From the NCBI GenBank assembly GCA_948146395.1, contig OX411548.1, positions 35,968,912-36,032,911 of the forward strand: DNA of 64,000 nucleotides. The letters are read 5' to 3'. A program made the translations under genes and the position numbers. Shown piece by piece: positions 54,545 through 64,000 of this stretch. The notes below the pieces were generated by a model that worked only from the letters and a program-made list of their open reading frames with translations, searched no databases and was not told the DNA's origin. The stretch is from Fragum whitleyi (Eukaryota; Mollusca; Bivalvia; Cardiida; Cardiidae). Position 1 is the stretch's first letter; every line of letters starts with the position of its first letter.

Positions 54545-55912
54545 TCATTTAGTTTTATTTTGTGTTTGACTGTTAGTCGATGAAAGTTGGTCATTGTTAC
54601 CTACCAGCTGTCTTTTCTTAGATTGGCACAAATGTAAACCATGAGCAGTGGCCTTACATTTTATACAAACATGTTTCAGGGGACATTGGTTTCTGAAACA
54701 CCCTTGTTGTCCATTGAAATTATTACAAATTTCCTTTCCTTCCCAGTAAAGTCGAGATCGTCCCTGTCTGTCAACTCTTTCTTGGGCTTTGAAACGTTCA
54801 TTTGAGGTCTTTTCCCCCCGCTGTAATGGGCAAAATTGAGTCTGATGGTCAATCATGTTACATAACTGACATGCTCGGATTTCTACACCAGCACTTACTA
54901 AGGCTAACAAATCTCTATCACGCTGTCCCCAGTCTACTTTGATGTGCTTTTCACGCAGAATAGCGGCAGCCTTTGCACTGAACATTTTATGATAGTCATA
55001 AAATTTGCTACCATAGAAATTGGCTATTTCTATAATGTCCTCTTGGTAGTGGTCTAGCTCCTCTTTTCTGTCAGGGAAGGCGGTACACATGACCCTTTTA
55101 TATTTACCAAAGGCACGAATGAATTCTGGTAGTGTCAGCTGTCTGGAAAGTCTTGGGTCAGGTCTCCCCAGAACATTTAACTCAAAATTATTTGCAACTA
55201 AAGTATGATTCTGGGGGCAGTCAAAGTTTGGGATGAGAAGAGAAGCTAAGTTAATGTCCCTACCTTCAATAATTTGTTTTTGTAGAGTCGGAGAAACTAT
55301 GTCTACTGTCGAGATCGAGTCTGCTCTAATTCCTGTCATATTCGTCGAGTCATGAAATCCATGAACTATGTTCGTAGAATCTCGTCTGTACCAACTCCCG
55401 AGACTAAATGGCTCCGTCGATTCCAACCTCGGTGAAATAAGCTGTGATACAGTTGATTGCAGCGATGCGAAGCACTGAGTAACATTGCTGAGAGCCGAAA
55501 ACAGGGAACTTTCGTTGGTATTGTTTGTGTTGTTGTTGTTGTAGCCGTCTGAGTTGTTGTCGTTCTGATCAGGATCAGGGAAACGCTGTTCGGTCACTGG
55601 CGCAGGAATACTAGCTCTTGTGGAAATAGTCCCGACTTCTCCCGTTGATTCATTGAGGCGAGTGGACAAAGTAGATCCTCTGTTTTCTTCGTACAATTGC
55701 CTCAAGAATGATTTCGAGACGTTTTTGGTAGGAGCACGTATTCCCAAATCTTTCCATAAGCGCTCTTTAAAATCTCGGATGGTCCAGTTAGCGGGATTGT
55801 CCCGGTCCCATTTGTCGTAGGGTTGAGCCCTCGAGGAATCCTCCTGGTCAGGATTAATAACGGCCCGTCTGCTTGAACTGTCGTTCGTAGAGCGGTTACG
55901 TCTGGAAGCCAT
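54545..55912 (-). CDS. Gag-like protein of Ngaro element (ORF1)
   Basis: 455 residues. Probably the structural, RNA-binding protein. N-terminal part is polar and basic (MASRRNRSTNDSSSRRAV), with an Asn-rich stretch at about 118-134. C-terminal part has three metal-binding motifs: C348-x2-C-x4-H-x4-C361, a CCCH cluster C396/C405/C410/H414, and C416-x2-C-x4-H-x4-C429. Two zinc knuckles around a CCCH finger suit the Gag of DIRS/Ngaro elements. The 5' leader to A1 is about 400 bp. Confidence 0.85.
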   Translation of the reverse strand: MASRRNRSTNDSSSRRAVINPDQEDSSRAQPYDKWDRDNPANWTIRDFKERLWKDLGIRAPTKNVSKSFLRQLYEENRGSTLSTRLNESTGEVGTISTRASIPAPVTEQRFPDPDQNDNNSDGYNNNNTNNTNESSLFSALSNVTQCFASLQSTVSQLISPRLESTEPFSLGSWYRRDSTNIVHGFHDSTNMTGIRADSISTVDIVSPTLQKQIIEGRDINLASLLIPNFDCPQNHTLVANNFELNVLGRPDPRLSRQLTLPEFIRAFGKYKRVMCTAFPDRKEELDHYQEDIIEIANFYGSKFYDYHKMFSAKAAAILREKHIKVDWGQRDRDLLALVSAGVEIRACQLCNMIDHQTQFCPLQRGEKTSNERFKAQERVDRQGRSRLYWEGKEICNNFNGQQGCFRNQCPLKHVCIKCKATAHGLHLCQSKKRQLVGNNDQLSSTNSQTQNKTK

Positions 55913-56320
55913 CGTTTGAATTGACGATTAAAATGTTAGATAGTGATATACCACTCCGATTTTAAATTCGATGGAGAATTATGTCGATTTTAAATGGAAA
56001 TTTAGCAGGCAAATGTTCGAGGAATATGCCGTTAGCAAGTCGTTAAAATTAATAATTATTGATCTAAACTAAATCTATGAAAGTCACTTCCCAAAGCAAA
56101 AAATTGCGAGAATAAGTCCCGGTAGTTGTTTTGAACAAAGGAAAGTCCAGCGAGAACAAAGAAAGTTCTGTAAAATAGGTTGATAAAGATTTTCGGTCCT
56201 TTTGGAATAATCCGAATGCTAGACGGATTAAACTCCCACACTTTATAAGTCCAGATTTTAAACACAAATTTAATAAAAGTCCCGCAAACGTTTGAGAACA
56301 AAGAATAACGAAGTGATATA

Positions 56321-56648
56321 TTAGCGTGATGCTATATTCAGAACTTAATTGATACTAAAGTGCCACGTCGAAATGATGCTGCACTCAGACAAAGAAGTCA
56401 CGTGATTTTGAGTACGCATCTTCCTAATTGGACTGCAGCATCCTACATGTACTAAATACGTGATAGATTAGAGGAGCTCAAGGGAATATATCAACAATAT
56501 ATACTAATATGCATATAAATCAGTTGAGAGGCTCTAAAGGGAGAAAAAGTTATAGTGCAATATTCAGAATGACTCACGAGTGATAAGAAGCAGCCTTATC
56601 ATAATCAACATAAACCCAATTATATGTGAATACACACATAATCATCCA
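56321..56648 (-). repeat. Ngaro split direct repeat A1 (outer, 5' end of element)
   Basis: 328 bp matching 49621-49948. Its outer edge ATCATCCA|ATAGAT marks the right border of the insertion on the + strand. Confidence 0.92.
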
Positions 56649-57022
56649 ATAGATTTATAGTCAGAAAAGTTTCCCTAACCCTCCCCCCCCTCCCTCAAAA
56701 ATTTCTTTCACCCACAAAACTGACCAATCTAAATTGTGTTGGAAAACATAATCACCTGTGTGTATTTCCGTTTATTTATCGTCACTACCGTAGCACATGC
56801 CATTATGAGCGTCGCCCCCAGAAGACGGTTAGTTGTTACGGGTCATAGTGCAAGGATACATGACAAAACTACTGTTGAGATCTGCCATGGTTCTTTTACG
56901 TGCTCGTTGTAAAGAAATGTCTCACAGGGCCCCGGTTTAACGTCTCATCCGAAAGACAATTAGTTTTTGTTAGTGTGCCAGCTCAGGTTGGAACCCACAC
57001 CATCTAACTTCAAATGGTTTTT

Positions 57023-58417
57023 AGCTCCACTGGCTGAAAGCCACTGGGGCTATTGTCATGGCGTTGTGTCCGTCGTGCGTGCGTCCGTCCGTCCGTCCGT
57101 CCGTGCGTGCGTGCGTCCGGTCGTAAACTTTTCTTTAAAAATCTTCTCAGAAAGTACTGGATGGATTTCAACCAAACTTCACAGGAATGATCCTTGGGTG
57201 ACCCTCTTTCAAAGTTGTTCAAGAAATTTTGATCCAATGAAAAACATGGATTTAATGGGCGTGGCTAATTTCCAAATATGGTAAAAAGTGAGTTTTCTCA
57301 GATTCTAATTAATGGATACCAACAAAATTGTACATGAATGATCCTTGGATGACCCTTTATCAGTCTACAAAAAATCATTGTGATCGGATGGAAAATATGC
57401 ATTTTTTGGGATGAGGTCAATTCTCTATATGTTATATAGTGGAAACTTTGAAAATCATTTTCTCAGAATGTTACCGATGGATATCAACCAAATTTCACAG
57501 GAATGATCCTTGAGTGACCCTTTATCAGTCTACAAGAAATCATTGTGATCGGATGGAAAATATGCTTTTTATGGGCTGAGGTCATTTCTCTATACATGTA
57601 TGTTATATAGTGGAAACTTTGAAAATCATTTTCTCAAAATGTAACTGATGGATATCAACCAAATTTCACAGGAATGATCCTTGAGTAACCCTTTATCAGT
57701 CTACAAAAAATCATTGTGATCGGATGGAAAATATGCATTTTATGGGCAGAGGTCAATTCTCTATATGTTATATAGTGGAAACTTTGAAAATCATTTTCTC
57801 AGAATGTAACTGATGGATATCAACCAAATTTCATAGGAATGATCCTTGAGTGACCCTTTATCAGTCTACAAAAAATCATTGTGATCGGATGGAAAATATG
57901 CATTTTATGGGCGGAGGTCATTTCTCTATATGTTATATAGTGGAAACTTTGCAAATCATTTTCCCAGAATGTTACCGATGGATATCAACCAAATTTCACT
58001 GGGATGATCCTTGCGTGACCCTTTATCAGTGTACAAGAAATCATTGTGATCAGATTGAAAATATGCTTTTTATGGGCGGAGGTCATTTCTCTATATATTT
58101 TATAGTGGAAACTTTGAAAATCATTTTCTCAGAATGTTACCGATGGATATCAACCAAATAACACTGGGATGATCCTTGAGTGACCCTTTATCAGTGTATT
58201 TTGATTGGATGAAAAATATGAATTTTATAGGTAGAGGTCATTTCTAAATATGTTAAATAGTGGAAACTATGAAAATCATTTTCTCAGAATGAAACTGATG
58301 GAATCATGTTCAACATCAGTAGAACCCCAAATATCTCAAAATCTAGTCAAAACAATTATTTGCTTTTACAAGAATTTCAAGCCTGTGGAGCGACTCAAGC
58401 CATTCATGGCTTTCTAG
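57023..58417 (+). mobile_element. Helitron-like family d, long copy
   Basis: Head hairpin AGCTCCACTGGCT / AGCCACTGGGGCT, tract of GTCCGTCCGTCCGTCC, then six tandem ~165-bp units each with GGAAACTTTGAAAATCATTT, GATGGATATCAACCAAAT and GATCCTTGAGTGACCCTTTA. The 3' end has hairpin GCCAT-TC-ATGGC and TTTCTAG. Subterminal GCTCCAC-GGCT-GAAA is inverted at the right end. Confidence 0.85.
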
Positions 58418-58540
58418 TGAAGTCCGATGCTCTACTATAATTACCTGCAATTGCCACAGATTTATATACTTTTTGTAATGTGATGTGATACTTTGTCTAC
58501 CTGCTTGGTCTGCTAAGTTGAGAAAAGAGAGAACTATGAA

Positions 58541-58610
58541 GGGTCAGAGCAATACTATCATAAGTGCCTATAATTATATAGGCACTTACTATAGTTTTTT
58601 GCAGACCCCT
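58541..58610. repeat. Palindromic hairpin MITE, GGGGTCAGTGC family, copy 4
   Basis: ACTATCATAAGTGCCTATAA mirrored by TATAGGCACTTACTATAGT. Confidence 0.8.
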
Positions 58611-58740
58611 GCATTTTAAAGTACATCAGGCTCCATGATATGACTTATACTTTTTTTGAAGTGGTGTAAATCCCATGCAAATATGATAGTATTTGATTTG
58701 TTGTTCATGCGTTAAAAAAAGGATATGTAAGAGATTATTT

Positions 58741-58815
58741 CGAGGGGTCAATGCAACGCTATTGTAAGTGCCCATAAATATATAGGCACTTACGATAGTG
58801 TTTCGCTGACCCCTC
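58741..58815. repeat. Palindromic hairpin MITE, GGGGTCAGTGC family, copy 5
   Basis: CGAGGGGTCAATGCAACGCT mirrored by AGTGTTTCGCTGACCCCTCG with a TAAGTGCC / GGCACTTA interior. Confidence 0.87.
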
Positions 58816-59115
58816 GATTTGTGAAACAGGGTGTGAGTACAGATTTTGAAAGAAATGTGCAATATGTCTTAATACGTGTATGTATATACAATCATGATTG
58901 TAATAGTATTTGTTTTATTGTTTTCTGTTTGTGTTTTGTTTGATTGTCTGTCAAGCAATTTGATGGATTGATGCAATACTGTAGTAATTATTTGTATTGC
59001 AGTCTTACATTCATTCCTAGAAATTATATTTGATGCATTTACGTATTACCATGTGACAAAAAGTTGGACTGGCCTGAACTCAAAGTGAATATGATAAATT
59101 TTATAGTTTGTTATT

Positions 59116-60084
59116 ATCCCCCGCCGTTTTCGGCGAGGGGATATAGTAATGCTCTCTGTCCGTCATTCTGTCATTCCGTCATTCCGAGGTTCCGTCACTA
59201 AACTTGTCCGGAGCATATCTCCTAAAGTATAATAGCTATCAACTTGAAACTTTATGGGAGGATAGATCTCATAGAGGAGAAGTGCAGTGCACAAGAACTA
59301 CAACTCTTGCTTGCATAATTTTGGAGTTATTGCCCTTTGTTATTTTTAAGACTTAGATTTTGTCCAGAGCATATCTCCTAAAGTATTAAAGCTATCAACT
59401 TGAAACTTTATGGGTGCATAGATCTTATGGAGGAGAAGTGCAGTGCACAAGAACTACAACTCTTACTTGCATAATTTTGGAGTTATTGCCCTTTGTTATT
59501 TTTAAGACTTAGATTTTGTCCGGAGCATATCTCCTGAAGTATTAAAGCTATCAACTTGAAACTTTATGGGTGGATAGATCTCTTTGAGAAGAAGTGCAGT
59601 GCACAAGAACTACAACTCTTGCTTGCATAATTTTGGAGTTATTGCCCTTTGTTATTTTTAAGACTTAGATTTTGTCCAGAGCATATCTCCTAAAGTATAA
59701 TAGCTATCAACTTGAAACTTTATGGGAGGATAGATCTCATGGAAGAGAAGTGCAGTGCACAAGAACTATAACTCTGGCTTATATAATTTTGGAGTTATTG
59801 CCCTTTGTTATTTTTAAGACTTAGATTTTGTCCGGAGCATATCTCTTAAAGTATTTTAGCTATCAACTTGAAACTTTAAGGGTGGATAGATCTCATGGAA
59901 GAGGAGTGCAGTGCACAAGAACTTTAACTCTGGCTTGCATAATTTTGAAGTTATTGCCCTTTCTTATTTTAAAGACTTAGATTTTGTAGGGGCTTAATTT
60001 CTTAAAGTAGAACCCTTAATCTAAGGCTTCAGTTTACTATCAAGCTTTTTCGGCGGGGGATGGCCATGTCCGACATGGTTCTTG
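59116..60084 (+). mobile_element. Helitron-like family e with five tandem units
   Basis: Head hairpin TCCCCCGCCG-TTTT-CGGCGAGGGGA, a GTCCGTCATTCTGTCATTCC tract, five ~158-bp units (GGAGCATATCTCCTAAAGTA, GAAGTGCAGTGCACAAGAAC), then CGGCGGGGGA and hairpin CCATGTC-CG-ACATGG followed by TTCTTG. Confidence 0.85.
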
Positions 60085-61801
60085 TTATAATAACAATATT
60101 TATTGCGTAGATGAAAAGAATCTTGAAAATGTAGAACATTTTAACTTCTCCATTCTCTTTTCTGAACACTTTCATTAAGGGTTTTTATAAGGGGAATTTC
60201 TTTAAAAATGGTTAACCATTTATCTTCTGAAGCTCCCTAATTTTCAGTGAAAAATGAGTTTGCATTCATTTAATTCGAAAAGAATTTTATAGTTTGTTAA
60301 AATAACAATTTTTATTGTGTAGATGAAAAGAATGTTGGAAATGTAGAACATTTTAACCTCTCCAATCTCTTTTCTGAACACTTTCCTCAAGGGTTTTTAT
60401 AAGGGAGGTTTTTTTTTTAAAAAAATAGTTAACTATTTATCTTGTGAACCTCCCTAATTTTGAGTGAAAAATAAGTTAACATACATTTAATTTGAACAGA
60501 AGAATTTGCATTATCTCTTTTTAAGCAAGGCTATTAAAGTACGATTTTAAAAGTTGTTAGAATTACCCTGTCAATGGTGTATTAATCCTCTCTAGTAGTT
60601 TTTGAAAACACTGAAAATGAAGAAATTACCGGTGATAAGCTATTTCTTCATTTTCAATATTTATGTGTTAGAGAAAGATTTTATCAAGTACTATCAAATT
60701 GAATTGCCATTATGCAACATCTGTTATTCTGTAAAAGTAAATGTTGCCTAGTAATGGGTTAAAAAGGAAAGCAACTTCATCATTTATACAAAGACTTTTA
60801 AGTAAGTAAAAAAACTTATAACCATGTGAAACTTGGACATATTGGCCTAATTGCATAACAAAAGTTTAGTGATAATCGTGGGGTTAAGTTCCCATTAACC
60901 ATATGAAAAATATGGTTTACCACAAGGTTCCCACTGGACTTTTGTTAATGACTTGGGCCATTGTTTTTAGCAGTGAATAGACTTTGTTGTGTTTTAATAT
61001 TATTCAGATTTTTGTTGTGTACAGGTAATGAATTGTTGTCTTGATTTTAAATAATGTGTATAGCAAATTGTCACTATGACTATAATAGATTTGTATTATC
61101 AAATTGAATCACAGAAATGAAAAAAAGGAAAATACAATAAAAACAAGAGAGTCTACCATTGTGTTGTTTTAATTAAGAAATGAAGAGGGTATTTTTTGAT
61201 TTAATGAAGTTATGAAAACTAAAACCTTACCACACCGTATGAATACCTAAGGCAGATTCATTCATGAGTGTGTTTAGATTTTAAGTTTCATACCTCCATT
61301 AAATCAAATTTCTTGAAACATTGACAGGATGATTGTAGGGTAATGAACAAGTTTTCTTTTGAAAAAGGTTGATCTGTCTGAAAACGGGGGAAAGGGATCT
61401 TATGGATTTCCACTCGAAATGACCTCGTTATGGTTAATACTCAACAAATATTTGATTGCCTTGATACTATCACGGGATAATTGTAGGATAATGAGGAGCT
61501 CCTTTTGTAAATGGGGCAGAAAATGCATTAAATGGGATCTTATGGATTATCAGGATGTCAACAGGAAAGATTCTTTCCAAATGGGGTGAATTACTCGGAA
61601 AATAAAAGCTTTATGGTTTTACACTTAAATATTCTCGATAATGCAATTAATTCGACAAATATAATTGGACCCCCTTGAAACTTTCACAGGATAATTCTAT
61701 GGTTATTCAGAAGGTTCTGAAAACACAGGTAAAGGAGCCTTAAGGATATTGTTAAAATATATTACAGGGGAGAAAGTCCGCTTGGTTATTTTCTCTTTAT
61801 T
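60085..61801. other. Intergenic stretch with repeat remnants
   Basis: Holds a duplicated segment (AGATGAAAAGAATCTTGAAA / AGATGAAAAGAATGTTGGAA, about 60111 and 60320), a decayed MITE with a GAAGAAATTACCGG hairpin (about 60585-60765), and the F3 copy at 61187-61313. A TACAATAAAAACAAG stretch at about 61133 could serve as a poly(A) site, but no gene is linked to it. Confidence 0.5.
61187..61313. repeat. Fold-back repeat F3, copy 2
   Basis: TTTTTGATTTAATGAAGTTA with mirrored CATACCTCCATTAAATCAAA; shares TCATGAGTGTG and TTTAAGTTT with 23807-23935. Confidence 0.62.
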
Positions 61802-62964
61802 ATACGCCCGAAGGGTCGTATTATGTTATTGCCTCGGTCGTCCGTCCGTCCGTCTGTCTGTCTGTCCGTCCGTAAGCAATTTTTTGTGTGCGCGACTCCT
61901 CCTAAACTATCAATGGGAATAAGCTGAAACAATACACAATTACTCCCTATGATGTCTAGATGTGCATAAGACCTTTGAAATTCAAATCGCTCCAGTCATT
62001 CCTGAGAAATCTTGAATTATCTGCCCTTTAATATAACCAAAATCACTGTTTTTTGTGTGCGCAACTCCTCCTAAACTATCAATGAGAATAAGCTGAAACT
62101 ACATACAATTTCTCTCTATGATGTGTAGTTGTGCATAAGACCTTTGAAATTCAAATCGCTCCTGTCATTCCTGAGAAATCTTGAATTATCTGCCCTTTAA
62201 TATAACCAAAATCACTGTTTTTTGTGTGCGCAACCCCTCCTAAACTATCAATGGAAATAAGCTGAAATTACACACAATTACTCCCTATGATGTCTAGTTG
62301 TGCATTAGACCTTTGAAATTCAAATTCCTGTCATTCCTGAGAAATCTTGAATTATCTGCCCTTGAATTTAACGAAAATCACTATTTTTTGTGTGTGCAAC
62401 TCCTCCTAAACTATCAATGGGAATGAGCTGAAACTAGACACATTTACTCCCTATGATGTCTTGTTGTGCATAAGACCTTTGAAATTCAAATCGCTCCAGT
62501 CAATCCTGAGAAATCTTGAATTATCTGCCCTTGAATTAAACAAAAATCACTGTTTTTTGTGTGCAACACCTCCTAAACTATCAATGGGAATGAGCTGAAA
62601 CTAGACACAATTACTCTCTATGATGTCTAGTTTTGCATAAGACTTTTCAATTCAAAATGCTCCAGTTATTCTAGAGTTATCTTGGATTATCTGCCCTTCT
62701 GTTGATGAAAAAAACAAAATTTCTTGTCAGCTCATTTTCTCCTACATCATGGATGGGAATGAAAGGAAACTTGCCATAATGACTCTGTAGGTTGTCTTTT
62801 TGTGCTTAGGACTAAATATATTTTCATATTTAAATGTTATGGCACCAGTTGTCTATCTGTCTGTTTGCAATATTTTTAGCTATCATTCAAGCTCACGTTA
62901 CTGACAAGCCAAGGTTACTGACAAGCCCCTTCGGGCGTATATGCGCCGCTCTGCGAAGCTCTTG
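61802..62964 (+). mobile_element. Helitron-like family f with tandem units
   Basis: Head hairpin ATACGCCC-GAA-GGGTCGTAT, then CGTCCGTCCGTCCGTCTGTC, five or six ~165-bp units (CTCCTCCTAAACTATCAATG, GACCTTTGAAATTCAAATCG), and the inverted CCTTCGGGCGTAT before AAGCTCTTG. A further piece up to 63063 ends AGGC...GCCTCTTG and may be part of it or of an older copy. Confidence 0.8.
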
Positions 62965-63363
62965 TACATTGTTATTAAAGCAATAAACATCCTGAAAGAC
63001 CAGATTAAACCGAGGAAAAACTTAGTAGTCACTAGAGCGTCTCAGGCCCCCGTGTGCCTCTTGTTTTTAATATGGCAAGAAAGAAAATTCCTACTAACTC
63101 TATTGGATAAAAAAGAAAGAACAGGGTGTAATCTAGGATGACATACAAATGTCTTACAAATGATTTGATAAAATTATCTAACAAGGTCAAATTCTCAACA
63201 TACGGATTTGAGAAGATCAAATCGTCGGCAAGTTAATTCATTCATTGTATATCAGATCTCTCTAAATACGACAAAAATATTTGTGGTAGGTCTATTGATT
63301 GTATGAAATATTTTGTTTGATAAGTAACAAAGTGTCTCGAAGAAAAAATATTATTTTACTGTT

Positions 63364-63596
63364 TACCGTCCGTCCGTGTGTCTGCAAAGCAAAACTTAAC
63401 CAAAAAACTTGACACTGCAAATATTTTCAAGGCTATTCAAGATACAATGCTCATATTTGGAGTGATGATAGATCTCAAATAATATGCATATGCTGGTGTC
63501 AAGGTCATGTGACAAAGTCAAGGTCATCTGTCAAGGTCAACTTTCTAAAAAAAAAATTCCGTTTCGGGGACATTCGTGTTTCATAAACACATCTTG
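63364..63596 (+). mobile_element. Helitron-like family b, 5'-truncated copy
   Basis: ACCGTCCGTCCGTGTGTCTG tract, AAGGCTATTCAAGATACAAT, CAAGGTCATCTGTCAAGGTC, and the end GTGTTTCATAAACACATCTTG. Confidence 0.75.
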
Positions 63597-63854
63597 TTTC
63601 CAAATGTTTCATTTACATAATGATATGAAAAGGATTAATCGTTCTATCTTTTATCGCCATATTTTGGCAGTCATAAATGGTATTGTTTTAACGTAACTGT
63701 GAAATAATTGTGTTGGACCTGCATGTCGAAAAGAGCACAATTCTAAAACATGCGTATAGCTGCAGTGTTGAAGTCATTTCGAGTCCATTTCCACACAATT
63801 CCGTTTTTTTGTGAACAGGAAGAAAAACACTTCGTAAAACATTTCGGAAATGGG

Positions 63855-64000
63855 CATGTGCGTAACATTCCAACAATTCACACATGCGAAACATGAAGAC
63901 TGCAGTCACACAGTCTGACCAGAGTCTTCAGCGCACTTAATAGATGGACTAATCCAAGAACAATTTAAATACATTGCGTGAATGTCCAGACTGCTCGACG
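63855..64000. repeat. Fragment of the GAGCCTGTGTGTGACATTTCC repeat family
   Basis: CATGTGCGTAACATTCCAAC, CACAGTCTGACCAGAGTC and ATGTCCAGACTG match 41953-42180 in order. Runs off the window. Confidence 0.6.

Larger units (their letters stand above)
48488..56648 (-). mobile_element. Ngaro-type tyrosine-recombinase retrotransposon
   Basis: Read on the minus strand: repeat A1 (56648-56321), Gag-like ORF, RT, RNase H, tyrosine recombinase, B1 (50983-49949), A2 (49948-49621), a 98-bp spacer, and B2 (49522-48488). The split direct repeats plus a tyrosine recombinase in place of a DDE integrase define the PAT/Ngaro arrangement of the DIRS order. No methyltransferase domain follows RNase H, which favours Ngaro over PAT. 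The A copies (328 bp) and B copies (1035 bp) show no difference by eye, so the insertion is recent. Confidence 0.92.

Noticed and set aside
48488..56648. LTR retrotransposon or DIRS1-like inverted-repeat element
   Set aside because: No integrase or protease, no LTR layout, and terminal repeats are split and direct, not inverted.
57010..57284. Overlapping ORFs with Arg/Ala/Val repeats
   Set aside because: Translations of the GTCC tract and head hairpin of family d.
61000..61150. 3' UTR and poly(A) site of a gene
   Set aside because: An AATAAA-like motif is present in AT-rich DNA, but no exon can be linked to it. RICTOR would need a 16-kb 3' UTR across the Ngaro element.

Overview
The window is animal genomic DNA: AT-rich, intron-rich, with GT-AG introns and a very dense load of dispersed repeats. 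The repeat types (tRNA-headed SINEs, short fold-back MITEs, and GTCC/GTCT-rich elements with ~160-bp tandem cores) and the divergence of the one host gene point to a bivalve mollusc. Species cannot be fixed from the sequence alone.

Host gene. One gene dominates: RICTOR, the scaffold subunit of mTOR complex 2, on the + strand. I traced 33 exons from 718 to the stop codon at 44552-44554. Every splice phase agrees, and the exons give 1814 codons plus stop. The start codon and the first few dozen residues lie left of the window. The N-terminal helical repeats, the middle region, the RasGEF_N-like block, a 1695-nt exon for the long serine-rich disordered region, and the conserved C-terminal region with its CxxC motif are all in order. 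No second host protein gene was recognised.

Local exon duplications. At four exons the gene carries decayed tandem copies of its own exon sequence: exon 2 (donor-spanning minisatellite), exon 12 (about five copies, three with intact donors), exon 27 (one copy) and the terminal exon (four or more copies past the stop).

Downstream transposon. From 48488 to 56648 lies a young tyrosine-recombinase retrotransposon of Ngaro type on the minus strand. It has a Gag-like ORF with zinc knuckles, reverse transcriptase, RNase H and tyrosine recombinase. Its split direct repeats are arranged A1-ORFs-B1-A2-spacer-B2, and both repeat pairs look identical. RT and RNase H are separated by one frame change at a run of seven A.

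Other repeats. Seven sequence-unrelated families share one plan: 5' hairpin, GTCC/GTCT tract, often a tandem core, short 3' hairpin, then CTTG or CTAG, inserted in T-runs. This fits non-autonomous Helitron-like elements. All copies with a readable tract face the same way as RICTOR. There are also SINEs of two families, three CAG-type hAT elements or MITEs, a Tigger/pogo element, TTAA-flanked MITEs and about a dozen 70-80-bp palindromic hairpins. Several are nested, which gives relative ages and, in one case, an empty site for comparison.
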